Part shown: in pieces, positions 17,836-25,837 of the stretch
Layout of the letters: the number at the start of each line of letters is the position of its first letter
Numbering within the stretch: the stretch's first letter is position 1
DNA from: RGZA01 sp964568585
GTDB taxonomy: Bacteria > Pseudomonadota > Alphaproteobacteria > UBA9219 > RGZA01
Reading direction: 5' to 3'
NCBI GenBank assembly: GCA_964568585.1
Contig: CAZMQI010000007.1
Span: 16,069 to 80,068 of the forward strand
DNA length: 64,000 bases
The notes under the pieces: model-generated
Databases searched by the model: none
The model's input: only the letters and a program-made list of their open reading frames with translations
Told to the model about the DNA's origin: nothing
Made by a program: the position numbers and the translations under genes

Positions 17836-18192
17836 TTAACTAAGGGTAATGGAATCACCTTCTTCAAACGTTGTTTTTAGCGACCAAAGAATTTTGGCAG
17901 CTTCAAATAACTTCTTGTTGCCCGCGTCACCAGCTGCAAGATGGATAAATTCAGCTGTATGGTACACATGCCAAATAAAGTCTTTTGCCAGTTCTTCGGG
18001 GTCATAACTTTTAGGTAAAATCATCGCTTGGCATAAGCAAAGAGCTTGCAAGACGATGAAGTCATTGCCGTTGTATTTTTCTCCATCGCCATCGTAAATC
18101 CATTTAAAAGCACGGCGTAGTTGTTCGTGAAGTAAATCCCAATGCGGCTCTGGATAAGTCTCTTCTTCGTTTAGTTCTTCTTGTTCTGACAT
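17836..18192 (-). CDS. Hypothetical acidic protein of the element
   Basis: This 118-residue protein matches no family I know. It begins with an acidic stretch (EQEELNEEETYPEP) and is otherwise probably helical, with aromatic residues in YPEPHWDLLHEQLRRAFKW and DFIWHVYHTAEF. There is no signal peptide or membrane segment. It starts 48 bases after the integrase stop, lies on the same strand, and is followed directly by a strong terminator, so it is probably read with the integrase. A 20-bp direct repeat brackets it, which hints at recent insertion. Confidence 0.6.
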   Translation of the reverse strand: MSEQEELNEEETYPEPHWDLLHEQLRRAFKWIYDGDGEKYNGNDFIVLQALCLCQAMILPKSYDPEELAKDFIWHVYHTAEFIHLAAGDAGNKKLFEAAKILWSLKTTFEEGDSITLS

Positions 18193-18240
18193 GTGCGCTC
18201 CTGTTGTTGGGTTGATAATTTCTTACCCATAACCTCAGGA

Positions 18241-19455
18241 CTAATTTTTTTCATTCCTACACTGTCCTAAGCTATCTTTTTCACACATTTTCAAATGCAG
18301 CTTTAAATAATCCGCCACTTTCTGCTGCTGCACGCGCAGATATTCAAAGTCCTGACGGATATAGCCAGCCGTAACGCTGCCCTTGGCGGGGCGGTGGTTC
18401 GTAAGCACATCAATATCGTAAGGTGATAGGCCTGCATTGTTTGCAGCAGTAGTATATGTATCACGCAAGCGGTGAGGTGAGGGTAGGCCTTGCCGTTGTT
18501 CTTTGGGTTCTTGAACAGGAATTAATTTGTTTCCCTTGCGACTGAAGGTTGGAAATACCCATGGGCAGTTATCACCGAACAATATCCGGTTCTGCCGTTC
18601 TCGGCGTTCAAGAATTTCAAGGCAGATGTCGGGCAATGGAATAGTAAACGCTCGATCTTCGCCGCCCTTCGGTTTGGGGCGATGAAGGCTGGCTTTGGTG
18701 AGGTCAATATCTTCCCACCGGATACTTGCAGCATCACGGCGGCGAATGCCCGTGAAAAGCACAAACAACTGATAGTCCCGGCGTACTGGATTTTTGATCT
18801 TCTTGGTCAGGTTAAACCAAGCAGGCAATTTATCTGCTGGAATAGGTTCTTGCCGTCTGCGTTCTTTGAACCAATGCACAGCGATGATGGGGCATGGTGG
18901 TAAGTGCTCATATTCCTTCATAGCGGTGTTGTATATTGCCCTGAAGTTTTGCATGGCACGGTTGGCTACAACATGCCCATGCTTTTCGCCAATCAGCGTA
19001 TGGCGTTCTCTCACCTCGCTACGGCTGATTTTATCAATGGGTCTATCCCACCAATCCTTGAGGTAGTTATCCATCGTGAATTGATAGTTATTAAGTGTGC
19101 CCTCCGCAGCATCTTTTCTTTTCAAAAGGTCTTTATGTATTTGATAGCAGGAAAGAAGCGTTATGTTCGTCATAAGCTTGGCTGTTTGAATTTCAACAGG
19201 GTCTTGCCCTGAATCCATAGATGCAAGGATTTTGCGAGCTTCTTTGCGCGCTTCATCGGTAGTCCAAGTACCATGGCGGCCTATGTTGATCCTGCGGCTT
19301 TTCCCCCGGATATCTTTTTGAGCGATATAGGATTTAGATTGGCGGCTCACCAGCAACCCAAAGCCTTTTAAATCTGTGTCGAAGTAGAGCTTCTGCCCGT
19401 TTTCAGTGAGCGGCATGCGCTCAACTTCAGTTTTTGTAAGTTTCATAAGAGGCAT
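18241..19455 (-). CDS. int: Tyrosine recombinase / integrase of the element
   Basis: A 404-residue integrase that would catalyse site-specific insertion into the tRNA-Arg anticodon loop. Residues 1-85 form a DUF4102-like arm-binding domain (GFGLLVSRQSKSYIAQ), followed by a core-binding domain. The catalytic residues are visible: R238 in TGIRRRD, H328-R-L-R331, H354 in NHRP, and the nucleophile Y365 in AGYI. Unlike most integrases that lie next to one attachment site, it is about 2.6 kb from the right end, with the SEC-C gene between. Putative arm sites and a core-like word lie directly upstream of its start. Confidence 0.93.
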   Translation of the reverse strand: MPLMKLTKTEVERMPLTENGQKLYFDTDLKGFGLLVSRQSKSYIAQKDIRGKSRRINIGRHGTWTTDEARKEARKILASMDSGQDPVEIQTAKLMTNITLLSCYQIHKDLLKRKDAAEGTLNNYQFTMDNYLKDWWDRPIDKISRSEVRERHTLIGEKHGHVVANRAMQNFRAIYNTAMKEYEHLPPCPIIAVHWFKERRRQEPIPADKLPAWFNLTKKIKNPVRRDYQLFVLFTGIRRRDAASIRWEDIDLTKASLHRPKPKGGEDRAFTIPLPDICLEILERRERQNRILFGDNCPWVFPTFSRKGNKLIPVQEPKEQRQGLPSPHRLRDTYTTAANNAGLSPYDIDVLTNHRPAKGSVTAGYIRQDFEYLRVQQQKVADYLKLHLKMCEKDSLGQCRNEKN

Positions 19456-19480
19456 CTGGCTGGCCGAAAATAAGGTTTCA

Positions 19481-19554
19481 AGTAAGGTCGAACCATATTT
19501 TCAAAGAGACAAAAGACAACAAGAAATTAGCCCCCTAGCGGTGTTTTAGGAAAC
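19481..19554. other. attP-like arm and core words upstream of the integrase
   Basis: AGTAAGGTCG at 19481-19490 matches the arm words at both ends of the element. GTTTTAGGAAAC at 19543-19554, read on the minus strand, is GTTTCCTAAAAC and matches the 12-bp integration core at 11 positions. An arm plus a core next to int is what an attP or an old element end would look like. It may mark a former boundary, with the 734-residue gene added outside it. This is inference. Confidence 0.4.
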
Positions 19555-19632
19555 AATAGAACAGCTTAGTACTTCAAGTGGTGTATCTACTCAAAAGAGG
19601 GTATATTTTTACATTCAAAAATTGGTCATCTA

Positions 19633-21837
19633 ATGATGCGAGATAATAAAGAAAATCCTCCTAGATCAGAAGCAGAAATATTTGGTGATTTAGAAAAGCT
19701 CTGCGCTTCACCCGGTTATGCGCATGTGCTGGCATACTTTTGCTTTCGCGATAATATTATTGGTTTCAGCGATGAGCTAAAAAGCGATGACTATGCAAAA
19801 ATGTACTCGACAGAAAGGCTTATAAGATCAGAGATATCGGTCTTGGTTGGTTTGATGGCAAAAAAGCCACTTGATCTGTCGTTCCCCTCACCGGATTTGT
19901 TTCAACAAATGATAGATAAAACTGACGAGCTACTAAAAGAAATGCATTTAGCAATGTCGGTTCCTTTTATGGGGATTTTCTTCAAAGCAATTGAAGAAAG
20001 AAAAACCAACTCTGATGTTAATCCGTTTAACACAGCAGAGGCATTGCGAGAGCCGATGTTTTATGCGGCTGAGTCTGCTTATACTTTTCAATATAGGGAT
20101 TTATCAGTTCAAAAATACGCCAAAGATGAGGAATGGCTAAAAAAAGCTAAAGGGTTTTCTATGGCTGAAGTAAAAAAAGTAAGTTTAGCCATAAATGATT
20201 ACATGAATAATAATATGATGAATGTTATGCGTTCATTGAGCGGTAAACGTCCGGATGAATGGACGTTGCTACCAGCATTTGAATTTTCAACAAGTGATAT
20301 AATTGAAAAATCTGGCCTTGAAGAACAAACTGTAAAAAGGATACTTGAAGCTTTCGCATATCCGAATACTGGCAATCCAACTTTTACTGCATTGCATGAG
20401 TTTAATGAAACCAATGCAACCCCTTTAATTAAAATAGGAAGTGATAGATATATTCTATTTCAATATTACAGTTGGGTAGAGGCTACTTATGACACCCCTT
20501 TTTACTGGATGGGAGCGGATAAAAGTTATTTTCCCACGGCTGCAGAAAATAGAGGTCATTTTACCGAACAATTCACGGCAACGAGATTGAAGAGCGTATT
20601 TGGGGATGCCCGCGTATATTGTAACGTTGATATTTGGGATTCACCCAATAAAAAAAAGAAAAAGGGTGAAATCGATATCCTTGTTATTGTTGGTAATAGA
20701 GCCTTAGTAATACAGAATAAATCAAAAAAACTTACTTTGGCTGCACGCAAAGGGAATGACCCTGTATTGAAAGCTGATTTCAAAGCTGCAGTGCAAGATG
20801 CTTGTGATCAAGCGATTTTATGTTGTGATGAATTAATAAGCGGTGCACCAGTATTAACAGATGCTGATGGGAAGGAAGTGACTATTCCGACGGAATTAAA
20901 ACAAGTGTTTCCAGTTTGCGTAATATCAGATCACTACCCGGCGCTTAGCTTTCAAGCCAGACAATTTATCAAAGCCAAAACAACAGATATCATTCAACCC
21001 GCCTTAGTTTGCGATGTATTTTTTATCGATGTCGTGACTGAAATGCTTACGACCCCTCTAAGGCTTCTGAGCTACTTAGAGTTAAGAGCAAAAGCTAATG
21101 ATAATGTTATGTCTTCGGTTGAATTAGTAGCCCTAGGATATCATCTAAAAAGAAATTTATGGTTAGAGAAAAACACGATGCTTATGCTGGAAGACGATAT
21201 TTCAGTGGGCCTTGATGTTGCAATGGCTGCCCGCAGGGATGGTATACCAGGTGTAAAAACTCCCCCCGGTATACTTACTAGATTAAAAGGTACAACCATT
21301 GGAAAAGTTATTGACCAACTAGAAAATCGTACAGACTCTGGCGCGATTGAGTTGGGTCTTCAGTTATTACAAATGAGCGAAGAGGCGTTGCTAGATTTGA
21401 ATATGGGGATTGAGAAGATCTCTAAAGACGTTCTTAATGACGGTAAGCCACATGATATAACCCTGAATTTTGGAAGTGCCTCGAGCGGGATGACGCTGCA
21501 TTGCAACAATTTACCAGATGTAATTGCAGTTCCGTCTCTACAGACTCATTGTGTTCGCAGAAAATATAAACAGAAAGCTAGTAGCTGGTATGGGCTGGCT
21601 ATCGAACCTGGCACTCACAATGTGCGTTTTGGTATAAATATGCAATTTCCATGGGTGCAAAATGATGAAATGGATAAATCAACTAGTGAAATGATTGACG
21701 GAATGCCTCCTGCTAAATTTCGTGGTGTGCTAAAAGGTCAGAAAATAAATTCTAAACGACAAACTGGGCGAAATGCAGCATGTACCTGTGGAAGTGGAAA
21801 AAAATATAAGCGTTGCTGTCTAAGTAAATACGAGTAA
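19633..21837 (+). CDS. SEC-C protein with a possible Q-x-K nuclease domain; candidate defence gene
   Basis: I do not recognise a named family for this 734-residue protein. The C-terminus is a SEC-C zinc motif: C717-x-C719 then C728-C729, preceded by GRNAA. In the middle, E312 (TEQF), E346 and D348 (GEIDIL), and Q361-x-K363 (VIQNKSKK) fit a NERD-like PD-(D/E)xK nuclease in which the usual acidic residue is Gln. The N-terminal 290 residues are helical and unassigned. It reads opposite to the integrase and lies at the outer edge of the element with no partner gene. Defence or nucleic-acid cleavage is inferred, not shown. Confidence 0.65.
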   Translation: MMRDNKENPPRSEAEIFGDLEKLCASPGYAHVLAYFCFRDNIIGFSDELKSDDYAKMYSTERLIRSEISVLVGLMAKKPLDLSFPSPDLFQQMIDKTDELLKEMHLAMSVPFMGIFFKAIEERKTNSDVNPFNTAEALREPMFYAAESAYTFQYRDLSVQKYAKDEEWLKKAKGFSMAEVKKVSLAINDYMNNNMMNVMRSLSGKRPDEWTLLPAFEFSTSDIIEKSGLEEQTVKRILEAFAYPNTGNPTFTALHEFNETNATPLIKIGSDRYILFQYYSWVEATYDTPFYWMGADKSYFPTAAENRGHFTEQFTATRLKSVFGDARVYCNVDIWDSPNKKKKKGEIDILVIVGNRALVIQNKSKKLTLAARKGNDPVLKADFKAAVQDACDQAILCCDELISGAPVLTDADGKEVTIPTELKQVFPVCVISDHYPALSFQARQFIKAKTTDIIQPALVCDVFFIDVVTEMLTTPLRLLSYLELRAKANDNVMSSVELVALGYHLKRNLWLEKNTMLMLEDDISVGLDVAMAARRDGIPGVKTPPGILTRLKGTTIGKVIDQLENRTDSGAIELGLQLLQMSEEALLDLNMGIEKISKDVLNDGKPHDITLNFGSASSGMTLHCNNLPDVIAVPSLQTHCVRRKYKQKASSWYGLAIEPGTHNVRFGINMQFPWVQNDEMDKSTSEMIDGMPPAKFRGVLKGQKINSKRQTGRNAACTCGSGKKYKRCCLSKYE

Positions 21838-21849
21838 TTACTTGGACAA

Positions 21850-21918
21850 ACCTTACTATGGCCTTACTTAAAAAATCCGCCATACTAGTACTTGTATAGT
21901 AAGGTCATAGTAAGGTCG
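21850..21918. repeat. Putative integrase arm-type sites, right end
   Basis: AGTAAGGTCA (21898-21907) and AGTAAGGTCG (21909-21918) stand in tandem, with inverted CCTTACT words at 21851-21857 and 21862-21868. The same word occurs at 6990-7010 and 19481-19490. The cluster lies about 115-180 bp inside the right core repeat, as expected for integrase arm sites. Confidence 0.6.
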
Positions 21919-22031
21919 CTATGTAGAACGCTGTAGGATTCTTTAGGAAGGCTTTTTCAATTATTCCAGTATTTATTGATAAATTCAGTGTTGAATGGTG
22001 CTCTCTAGGAAAGCGTAGTAAGACTCTTCTT

Positions 22032-22079
22032 GGTTTCCTAAACTCGGGGCCGGAGGTTCAAATCCTCTCGGGGTCACCA
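22032..22079 (+). other. 3' half of split tRNA-Arg(CCT), probable attR
   Basis: The core GTTTCCTAAACT (22033-22044) runs directly into ACTCG-GGGCC, a GGAGG-TTCAAAT-CCTCT T-arm, the acceptor strand CGGGGTC, and ACCA. No D-arm precedes it, so it cannot be a tRNA on its own. Joined to 6875-6904 it would make a near-complete tRNA-Arg(CCT) with one C-U mismatch in the anticodon stem. Confidence 0.8.
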
Positions 22080-22337
22080 TTTTTTTCTGCAATACAGCGC
22101 CGCGAGGGTTTTTAAAATGGCCTTCACCTCTTTGGAGGTCAGGCGGTAGTAGATGGTTTGCTTGTCACGCCGCGTGGCAACCAGCTTGAATGTGCGAAGC
22201 GATGCCAAATATTGCGAGACATGCGATTGGCTAGCGGTTTCTTTTTCCAATTCCACCAGTTCCCCCGCGCTTAATTCTCCATGCTCGGATAATGCACACA
22301 GCAATGATAGCCGCAGCGGATGTGCCATGCATTTCAA
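22074..22337 (-). CDS. ArsR-family regulator of BigR/SqrR type, start region disrupted or TTG-initiated
   Basis: A winged-helix repressor whose 87 visible residues match BigR/SqrR/YgaV-like sensors: MAHPLRLSLLCAL, SQSHVSQYLASLR, then ALYC near the end. C14 and C83 correspond to the cysteine pair that senses persulfide or oxidant in those proteins. The frame opens with TTG at 22337. A better start, an ATG at 22381 behind AGGAG, encodes eight residues and then stops. The expected N-terminal helix (KKATYLLK) continues in another frame after A7. Either a one-base change broke the gene or it starts at TTG. The stop codon lies inside the tRNA remnant. Confidence 0.7.
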   Translation of the reverse strand: MKCMAHPLRLSLLCALSEHGELSAGELVELEKETASQSHVSQYLASLRTFKLVATRRDKQTIYYRLTSKEVKAILKTLAALYCRKKW

Positions 22338-22416
22338 TAGATACGTGGCTTTTTTTACTGCGATAGGTCAGTTTGTCGCATCCGGTTATGCTCCTTGATT
22401 TTTTATAGGCAGTGTA

Positions 22417-22440
22417 TTATATTAATAAAATGTAATATAA
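22417..22440. promoter_or_regulatory. Operator-like inverted repeat of the ArsR-type regulator
   Basis: TTATATTA (22417-22424) and TAATATAA (22433-22440) form a perfect 8-bp inverted repeat with an 8-bp AT-rich spacer. It sits about 35 bp upstream of the regulator's ATG at 22381 and in the divergent promoter region of the gene at 22592. BigR-like repressors bind AT-rich palindromes of this kind, so it is a likely operator for both genes. Confidence 0.6.
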
Positions 22441-22591
22441 CAAGCATTCTATATCCAACATCGCGGTGTATAAATCACGGGCTTGAGAACAATTAAGGCA
22501 TCCGAGTGGACAAAGCCGGTCCGTTCTCCGGTCTGTTCCCAAGGGGAATGTCTTGGAGCAATAATATCATTCACTGACAAAAGGAAAGACG

Positions 22592-22939
22592 ATGAAAAAC
22601 TATAAGCAAATTACGACCGATATTTCTGAATACATTGGCCAGTTACGCAAACTTGTGCCGGATGCGATGACGGGTTTCAGCCAGATGGCGAAAGGTGCCA
22701 CGCAAACGGGCGCGCTGGATGAAAAAACCAAGGAATTTATTGCGCTGGCTATTGGTGTCTCCACGCGTTGTGATGGCTGCATCGGTTTTCACACAAAGTC
22801 ACTGGTGCGTTTGCAGGCAACCCGCGAGGAGCTTGCAGAAACATTGGCCATGGCCGTTTATATGGGCGGCGGCCCATCATTAATGTATGCGGCAGATGCC
22901 TTGCGTGCATATGATGAATTTAAGCAAGCCGCAGCATAA
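22592..22939 (+). CDS. Carboxymuconolactone decarboxylase/AhpD-family protein
   Basis: This 115-residue protein belongs to the CMD/AhpD fold. It keeps the redox motif C60-D-G-C63 followed by H67 (TRCDGCIGFHTKS), as in AhpD-like thiol proteins that recycle peroxiredoxins or act on thiol stress. The start has an AAAAGGAAA ribosome-binding site. It is divergent from a BigR/SqrR-like regulator with a palindromic operator between, so control by oxidant or sulfur stress is a reasonable inference. No decarboxylase substrate is implied. Confidence 0.87.
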   Translation: MKNYKQITTDISEYIGQLRKLVPDAMTGFSQMAKGATQTGALDEKTKEFIALAIGVSTRCDGCIGFHTKSLVRLQATREELAETLAMAVYMGGGPSLMYAADALRAYDEFKQAAA

Positions 22940-22981
22940 AAAGCATTTTAACTTGATAAAAACTGCTTTATAACCACGCAC

Positions 22982-23076
22982 GGAAGGTTGGCATGGACGA
23001 CCTGCGCTTGCCAATCCGGCCAGATCCGAAAGGAAGCACCCGTAACGAGATGCATCGGGTCATGTTTCAACCTTCC
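22982..23076 (+). ncRNA. ffs: Signal recognition particle RNA (4.5S type)
   Basis: A roughly 95-nt hairpin RNA closed by GGAAGGTTG (22982-22990) and CAACCTTCC (23068-23076). Its apical part reads CCAGATCCGAAAGGAAGCA, the conserved domain IV of bacterial SRP RNA with a GAAA loop and the AGCA internal-loop strand. SRP RNA binds Ffh and targets nascent membrane proteins. Its position just before dnaX-ybaB-recR is the common bacterial arrangement. Exact ends are approximate. Confidence 0.88.
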
Positions 23077-23163
23077 ACTTTTGTTACTCAGGCGCCGTAA
23101 GGCTCGCTCGCATTGGCTCGCGGCACCGCGGTCGCAGTGCTTAAGAAAGTTCAGGCGAATTTC

Positions 23164-23928
23164 ATGCGTGTCACCATCTGGGTAACCGAACATCAAATTT
23201 CACAGCGCGTTGGCAGCTCGCTTAAGCTTGGGCTTAAAGACGACGCGGTCTTGGCAACGCCCATCCAATATTCCGATGAGAATATCAACGCAACGGATGT
23301 GCATATCGGCTATGGCATTCTGCGCGGTATGGCCGAAGTGTACCGTCGCGTCGAACACGCAGGTAAACACTGGTTTAATATCGATTTGGGTTATTTTGAT
23401 CCAGGGCATTTTGAAGGCCAATACCGTATCGCGTATAAAGGCACACAGAACACATTCGATGCGCGGATTCAATCAGACCATTGTCCCGATATGGATCCGT
23501 GGAGAGAGGGTGGCCAATTCGCATTGATTTGTCCGCCTACCGAACACACCACTAGATTTTTTAATGTGAATGAAGCTACGTGGCTTGACCAAGCAACGGC
23601 GCATGCAACGCAATTGGGGCTAACCCCGAAAATTCGCCGCAAAGGTGATACGGAACATCTGGATGATGCCTTTGCGACCGCTGGCGCAGTGCTTGCGTTT
23701 AATTCATCCGTTGCGTGGAAGGCGCTTCAACTTGGCATCCCCGCGTTCAGCGATGTGGAACATTCAGTCGTCGGTTCATGGCATGGAACTATTCAAAGTA
23801 TCGATGAGCTAAAAAAACTAAGCCGTGAAAGCCTGTTTCGCTTTATGTGTGCCAACCAGCTATCCTTGCTTGATATCCAGCAGGGCAAGCTTTTACCAAT
23901 ATTAAAACGCAGTATTCCACAGGCTTAA
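23164..23928 (+). CDS. Hypothetical protein with GT-B-like C-terminal motif
   Basis: This protein has 254 residues from the ATG before RVTIWVTE. An earlier in-frame ATG-less extension would run into the SRP RNA flank. The C-terminal third contains VLAFNSSVAWKALQLGIPAF, which resembles the nucleotide-sugar-binding loop of capsule-synthesis and other GT-B transferases, in which an N-S-S helix is followed by E-A-L-x-G-x-P. The N-terminal half is not recognisable. It is soluble, without signal peptide or membrane segment. It lies alone between the SRP RNA and dnaX. A glycan-related role is only a suggestion. Confidence 0.5.
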   Translation: MRVTIWVTEHQISQRVGSSLKLGLKDDAVLATPIQYSDENINATDVHIGYGILRGMAEVYRRVEHAGKHWFNIDLGYFDPGHFEGQYRIAYKGTQNTFDARIQSDHCPDMDPWREGGQFALICPPTEHTTRFFNVNEATWLDQATAHATQLGLTPKIRRKGDTEHLDDAFATAGAVLAFNSSVAWKALQLGIPAFSDVEHSVVGSWHGTIQSIDELKKLSRESLFRFMCANQLSLLDIQQGKLLPILKRSIPQA

Positions 23929-24007
23929 ACCCTAACGATTAAGCCATTTTTTTAGTTGTAAAGAATCCAGCTTTATTCATGTCCCCAGCGTCCCTATTCT
24001 AAAAATT

Positions 24008-25813
24008 ATGAGTATGCTTTTTGCCGATATGACCGAAGAAGACACGAGCGCAGCACCAGTTGCCTACCGTGTGCTTGCGCGTAAATACCGCCCCACTAAT
24101 TTTGATGAATTAATCGGGCAGGATATTTTGGTGCGTACGCTGACCAATGCGATCGAAAGCGGACGTCTGGCGCAAGCCTATATGCTGACGGGGGTGCGCG
24201 GGGTTGGTAAAACCACCACGGCGCGTATCATCGCACGTTCATTGAATTGCATCGGCCCCGACGGGAAGGGTGGTCCCACTATCAAACCATGCGGTGTGTG
24301 TGCGAATTGCGAAGCCATCACCCAAGACCGCCATGTCGACGTATTGGAAATGGATGCTGCATCCAGAACTGGCGTGGATGACATCCGTGATATCGTGGAT
24401 GGCGTGCGTTATGGTCCCGTATCTGCACGTTATAAAGTGTATATCATCGATGAAGTCCACATGTTGTCGAAAAACGCATTCAATGCGTTGTTAAAGACAT
24501 TGGAAGAACCACCGCCACACACCAAATTCATCTTTGCCACCACGGAAATCCGCAAGGTTCCGGTGACTGTTCTATCACGCTGCCAGCGCTTTGATTTGCG
24601 CCGTGTGGATGCATCGGTATTGCAAGAGCATTTCAAGCGGGTATCTAACGCCGAAAAAATGGAAGCCGAAGATGAAGCCTTGGCGCTCATCGCACGTGCC
24701 GCCGATGGCTCCGTCCGCGATGGTTTAAGTTTGCTGGATCAAGCGATTGCCCGTGCCGAAACCAAAGCCGTTTCCGCGGATGATGTACGCGCGATGTTGG
24801 GTCTGGCCGACCGCGCACAACTTATCGCACTGTTCGAAGCATTGCATACGGGCTCACCTGTAAAGGCATTGGATATTGCAGGCGAACTTCGTGCATTGGG
24901 CGCAGACCCGCTTGTCATCCTTCATGACCTTGCGGATATCGCGCATACGCTGACGCGCGCAAAAATCTCCCCGCAATTGACGCAAGGTCAGGCATTGCCG
25001 GAACTGGAACGTAATCTCGCGCAAACGCTTGGCGCGAAGCTGGGCATGCCATCGCTGACCCGTACGTGGCAAATGTTATTGAAGGGTATGAGCGAAGTGC
25101 AACAAGCGCCCGATAGTCATCAGGCATTGGAAATGGTGCTTATCCGTTTAAGCTATGCCGCAGATTTACCACCGCCTGGCGATTTGATTAAGAAGCTTCA
25201 GGAATCCGGCGTCACCGAACATTCTGCACCGCGCCCTAATGGCGGCGGGAATGGTGCTGGTACACAGGCCATGCGTTCCCAAGGAAATTTAGCCGTTGCT
25301 GCATCAACCCCGCAACCGATTGCCGTACGTGCACAAGCCGCGCCACAAGCCGCAACCGCAACCGCGATTGCGTATTCACCAATACCTGAAAATTTTCAGG
25401 CGCTGGTGAATTTGTTTGAAGAGAAAAAAGAAATCACATTCTTCAGTCATTTATATTCCGAAGTGCATCTGGTGAATTTTGCGCCTGGGTTGTTGGAAAT
25501 CCGCGTCACTGACCGCGCCCCGCAAAATCTTGCCGGAAAAGTATCGCAGTTTTTGACCGAATGGACTGGCAAACGCTGGATGGTCACCCTATCTGCTGAA
25601 CAAGGTCAGCCGACCTTAAACGAAACGGCGAAGCAGCATAAGGCCAGCCGCATGCAGAATGCTGAAAACCACCCTTTGGTCAAAGCGGTGCTGGGCAGTT
25701 TTCCGGATGCGAAGCTGACGGCATTACGCACCAAGGTTAAGGAAGTCGAAGTAGTCGATGCACCGGCTGGCAAAGAAGAACTGGCTGAAATCAGTTTTGA
25801 TGATGAAGAATAA
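24008..25813 (+). CDS. dnaX: DNA polymerase III subunit gamma/tau
   Basis: The clamp-loader ATPase, 601 residues, which loads the sliding clamp and, as tau, links polymerase cores. Walker A GVRGVGKTTTAR lies near residue 63, and a four-cysteine zinc module (CIGPDGKGG to CGVCANC) follows. The DEVHMLS Walker B and the SRC arginine finger (TVLSRCQRF) come next. The C-terminal part is alanine- and proline-rich, then a tau-like domain. It heads the dnaX-ybaB-recR cluster with gaps of 24 and 7 bases. I see no clear programmed frameshift for gamma. Confidence 0.95.
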   Translation: MSMLFADMTEEDTSAAPVAYRVLARKYRPTNFDELIGQDILVRTLTNAIESGRLAQAYMLTGVRGVGKTTTARIIARSLNCIGPDGKGGPTIKPCGVCANCEAITQDRHVDVLEMDAASRTGVDDIRDIVDGVRYGPVSARYKVYIIDEVHMLSKNAFNALLKTLEEPPPHTKFIFATTEIRKVPVTVLSRCQRFDLRRVDASVLQEHFKRVSNAEKMEAEDEALALIARAADGSVRDGLSLLDQAIARAETKAVSADDVRAMLGLADRAQLIALFEALHTGSPVKALDIAGELRALGADPLVILHDLADIAHTLTRAKISPQLTQGQALPELERNLAQTLGAKLGMPSLTRTWQMLLKGMSEVQQAPDSHQALEMVLIRLSYAADLPPPGDLIKKLQESGVTEHSAPRPNGGGNGAGTQAMRSQGNLAVAASTPQPIAVRAQAAPQAATATAIAYSPIPENFQALVNLFEEKKEITFFSHLYSEVHLVNFAPGLLEIRVTDRAPQNLAGKVSQFLTEWTGKRWMVTLSAEQGQPTLNETAKQHKASRMQNAENHPLVKAVLGSFPDAKLTALRTKVKEVEVVDAPAGKEELAEISFDDEE

Positions 25814-25837
25814 GAAACACGTAAACAGGAACATAAA

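Larger units (their letters stand above)
17710..18273. repeat. 20-bp direct repeat bracketing the 118-residue gene
   Basis: TTCCTATACTGTCCTAAACT at 17710-17729 and TTCCTACACTGTCCTAAGCT at 18254-18273 differ at two positions. The right copy is coding sequence of the last codons of the integrase gene. The left copy lies beyond the terminator of the small gene between them. The duplication suggests that the intervening module was inserted, or that part of the integrase 3' end was duplicated. Confidence 0.5.
6905..22044. mobile_element. Integrated satellite-like element in tRNA-Arg(CCT), about 15 kb
   Basis: The element is bounded by the 12-bp direct repeat GTTTCCTAAACT at 6905-6916 and 22033-22044, each fused to one half of a tRNA-Arg(CCT) gene. 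It encodes a tyrosine integrase, an AlpA-like regulator and a prim-pol/helicase, which is the replication and integration set of P4-like satellites, but no virion or conjugation genes. Putative integrase arm sites (AGTAAGGTCG-like) lie inside both ends. The cargo is a STAND-type NTPase with a nuclease motif, a restriction-modification pair, a leader-controlled membrane protein, a SEC-C protein and a replacement tRNA. Its genes look AT-richer than the flanks. Element identity is solid; satellite lifestyle is inferred. Confidence 0.85.

Noticed and set aside
22032..22079. 3' tRNA half considered as a functional tRNA gene
   Set aside because: It has no D-arm or 5' acceptor strand; it is the right junction of the element.
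25421..25430. GAGAAAAAAG in dnaX as a programmed frameshift that would make gamma
   Set aside because: The run is out of phase for a canonical A-AAA-AAG slip and no stimulatory hairpin is apparent.
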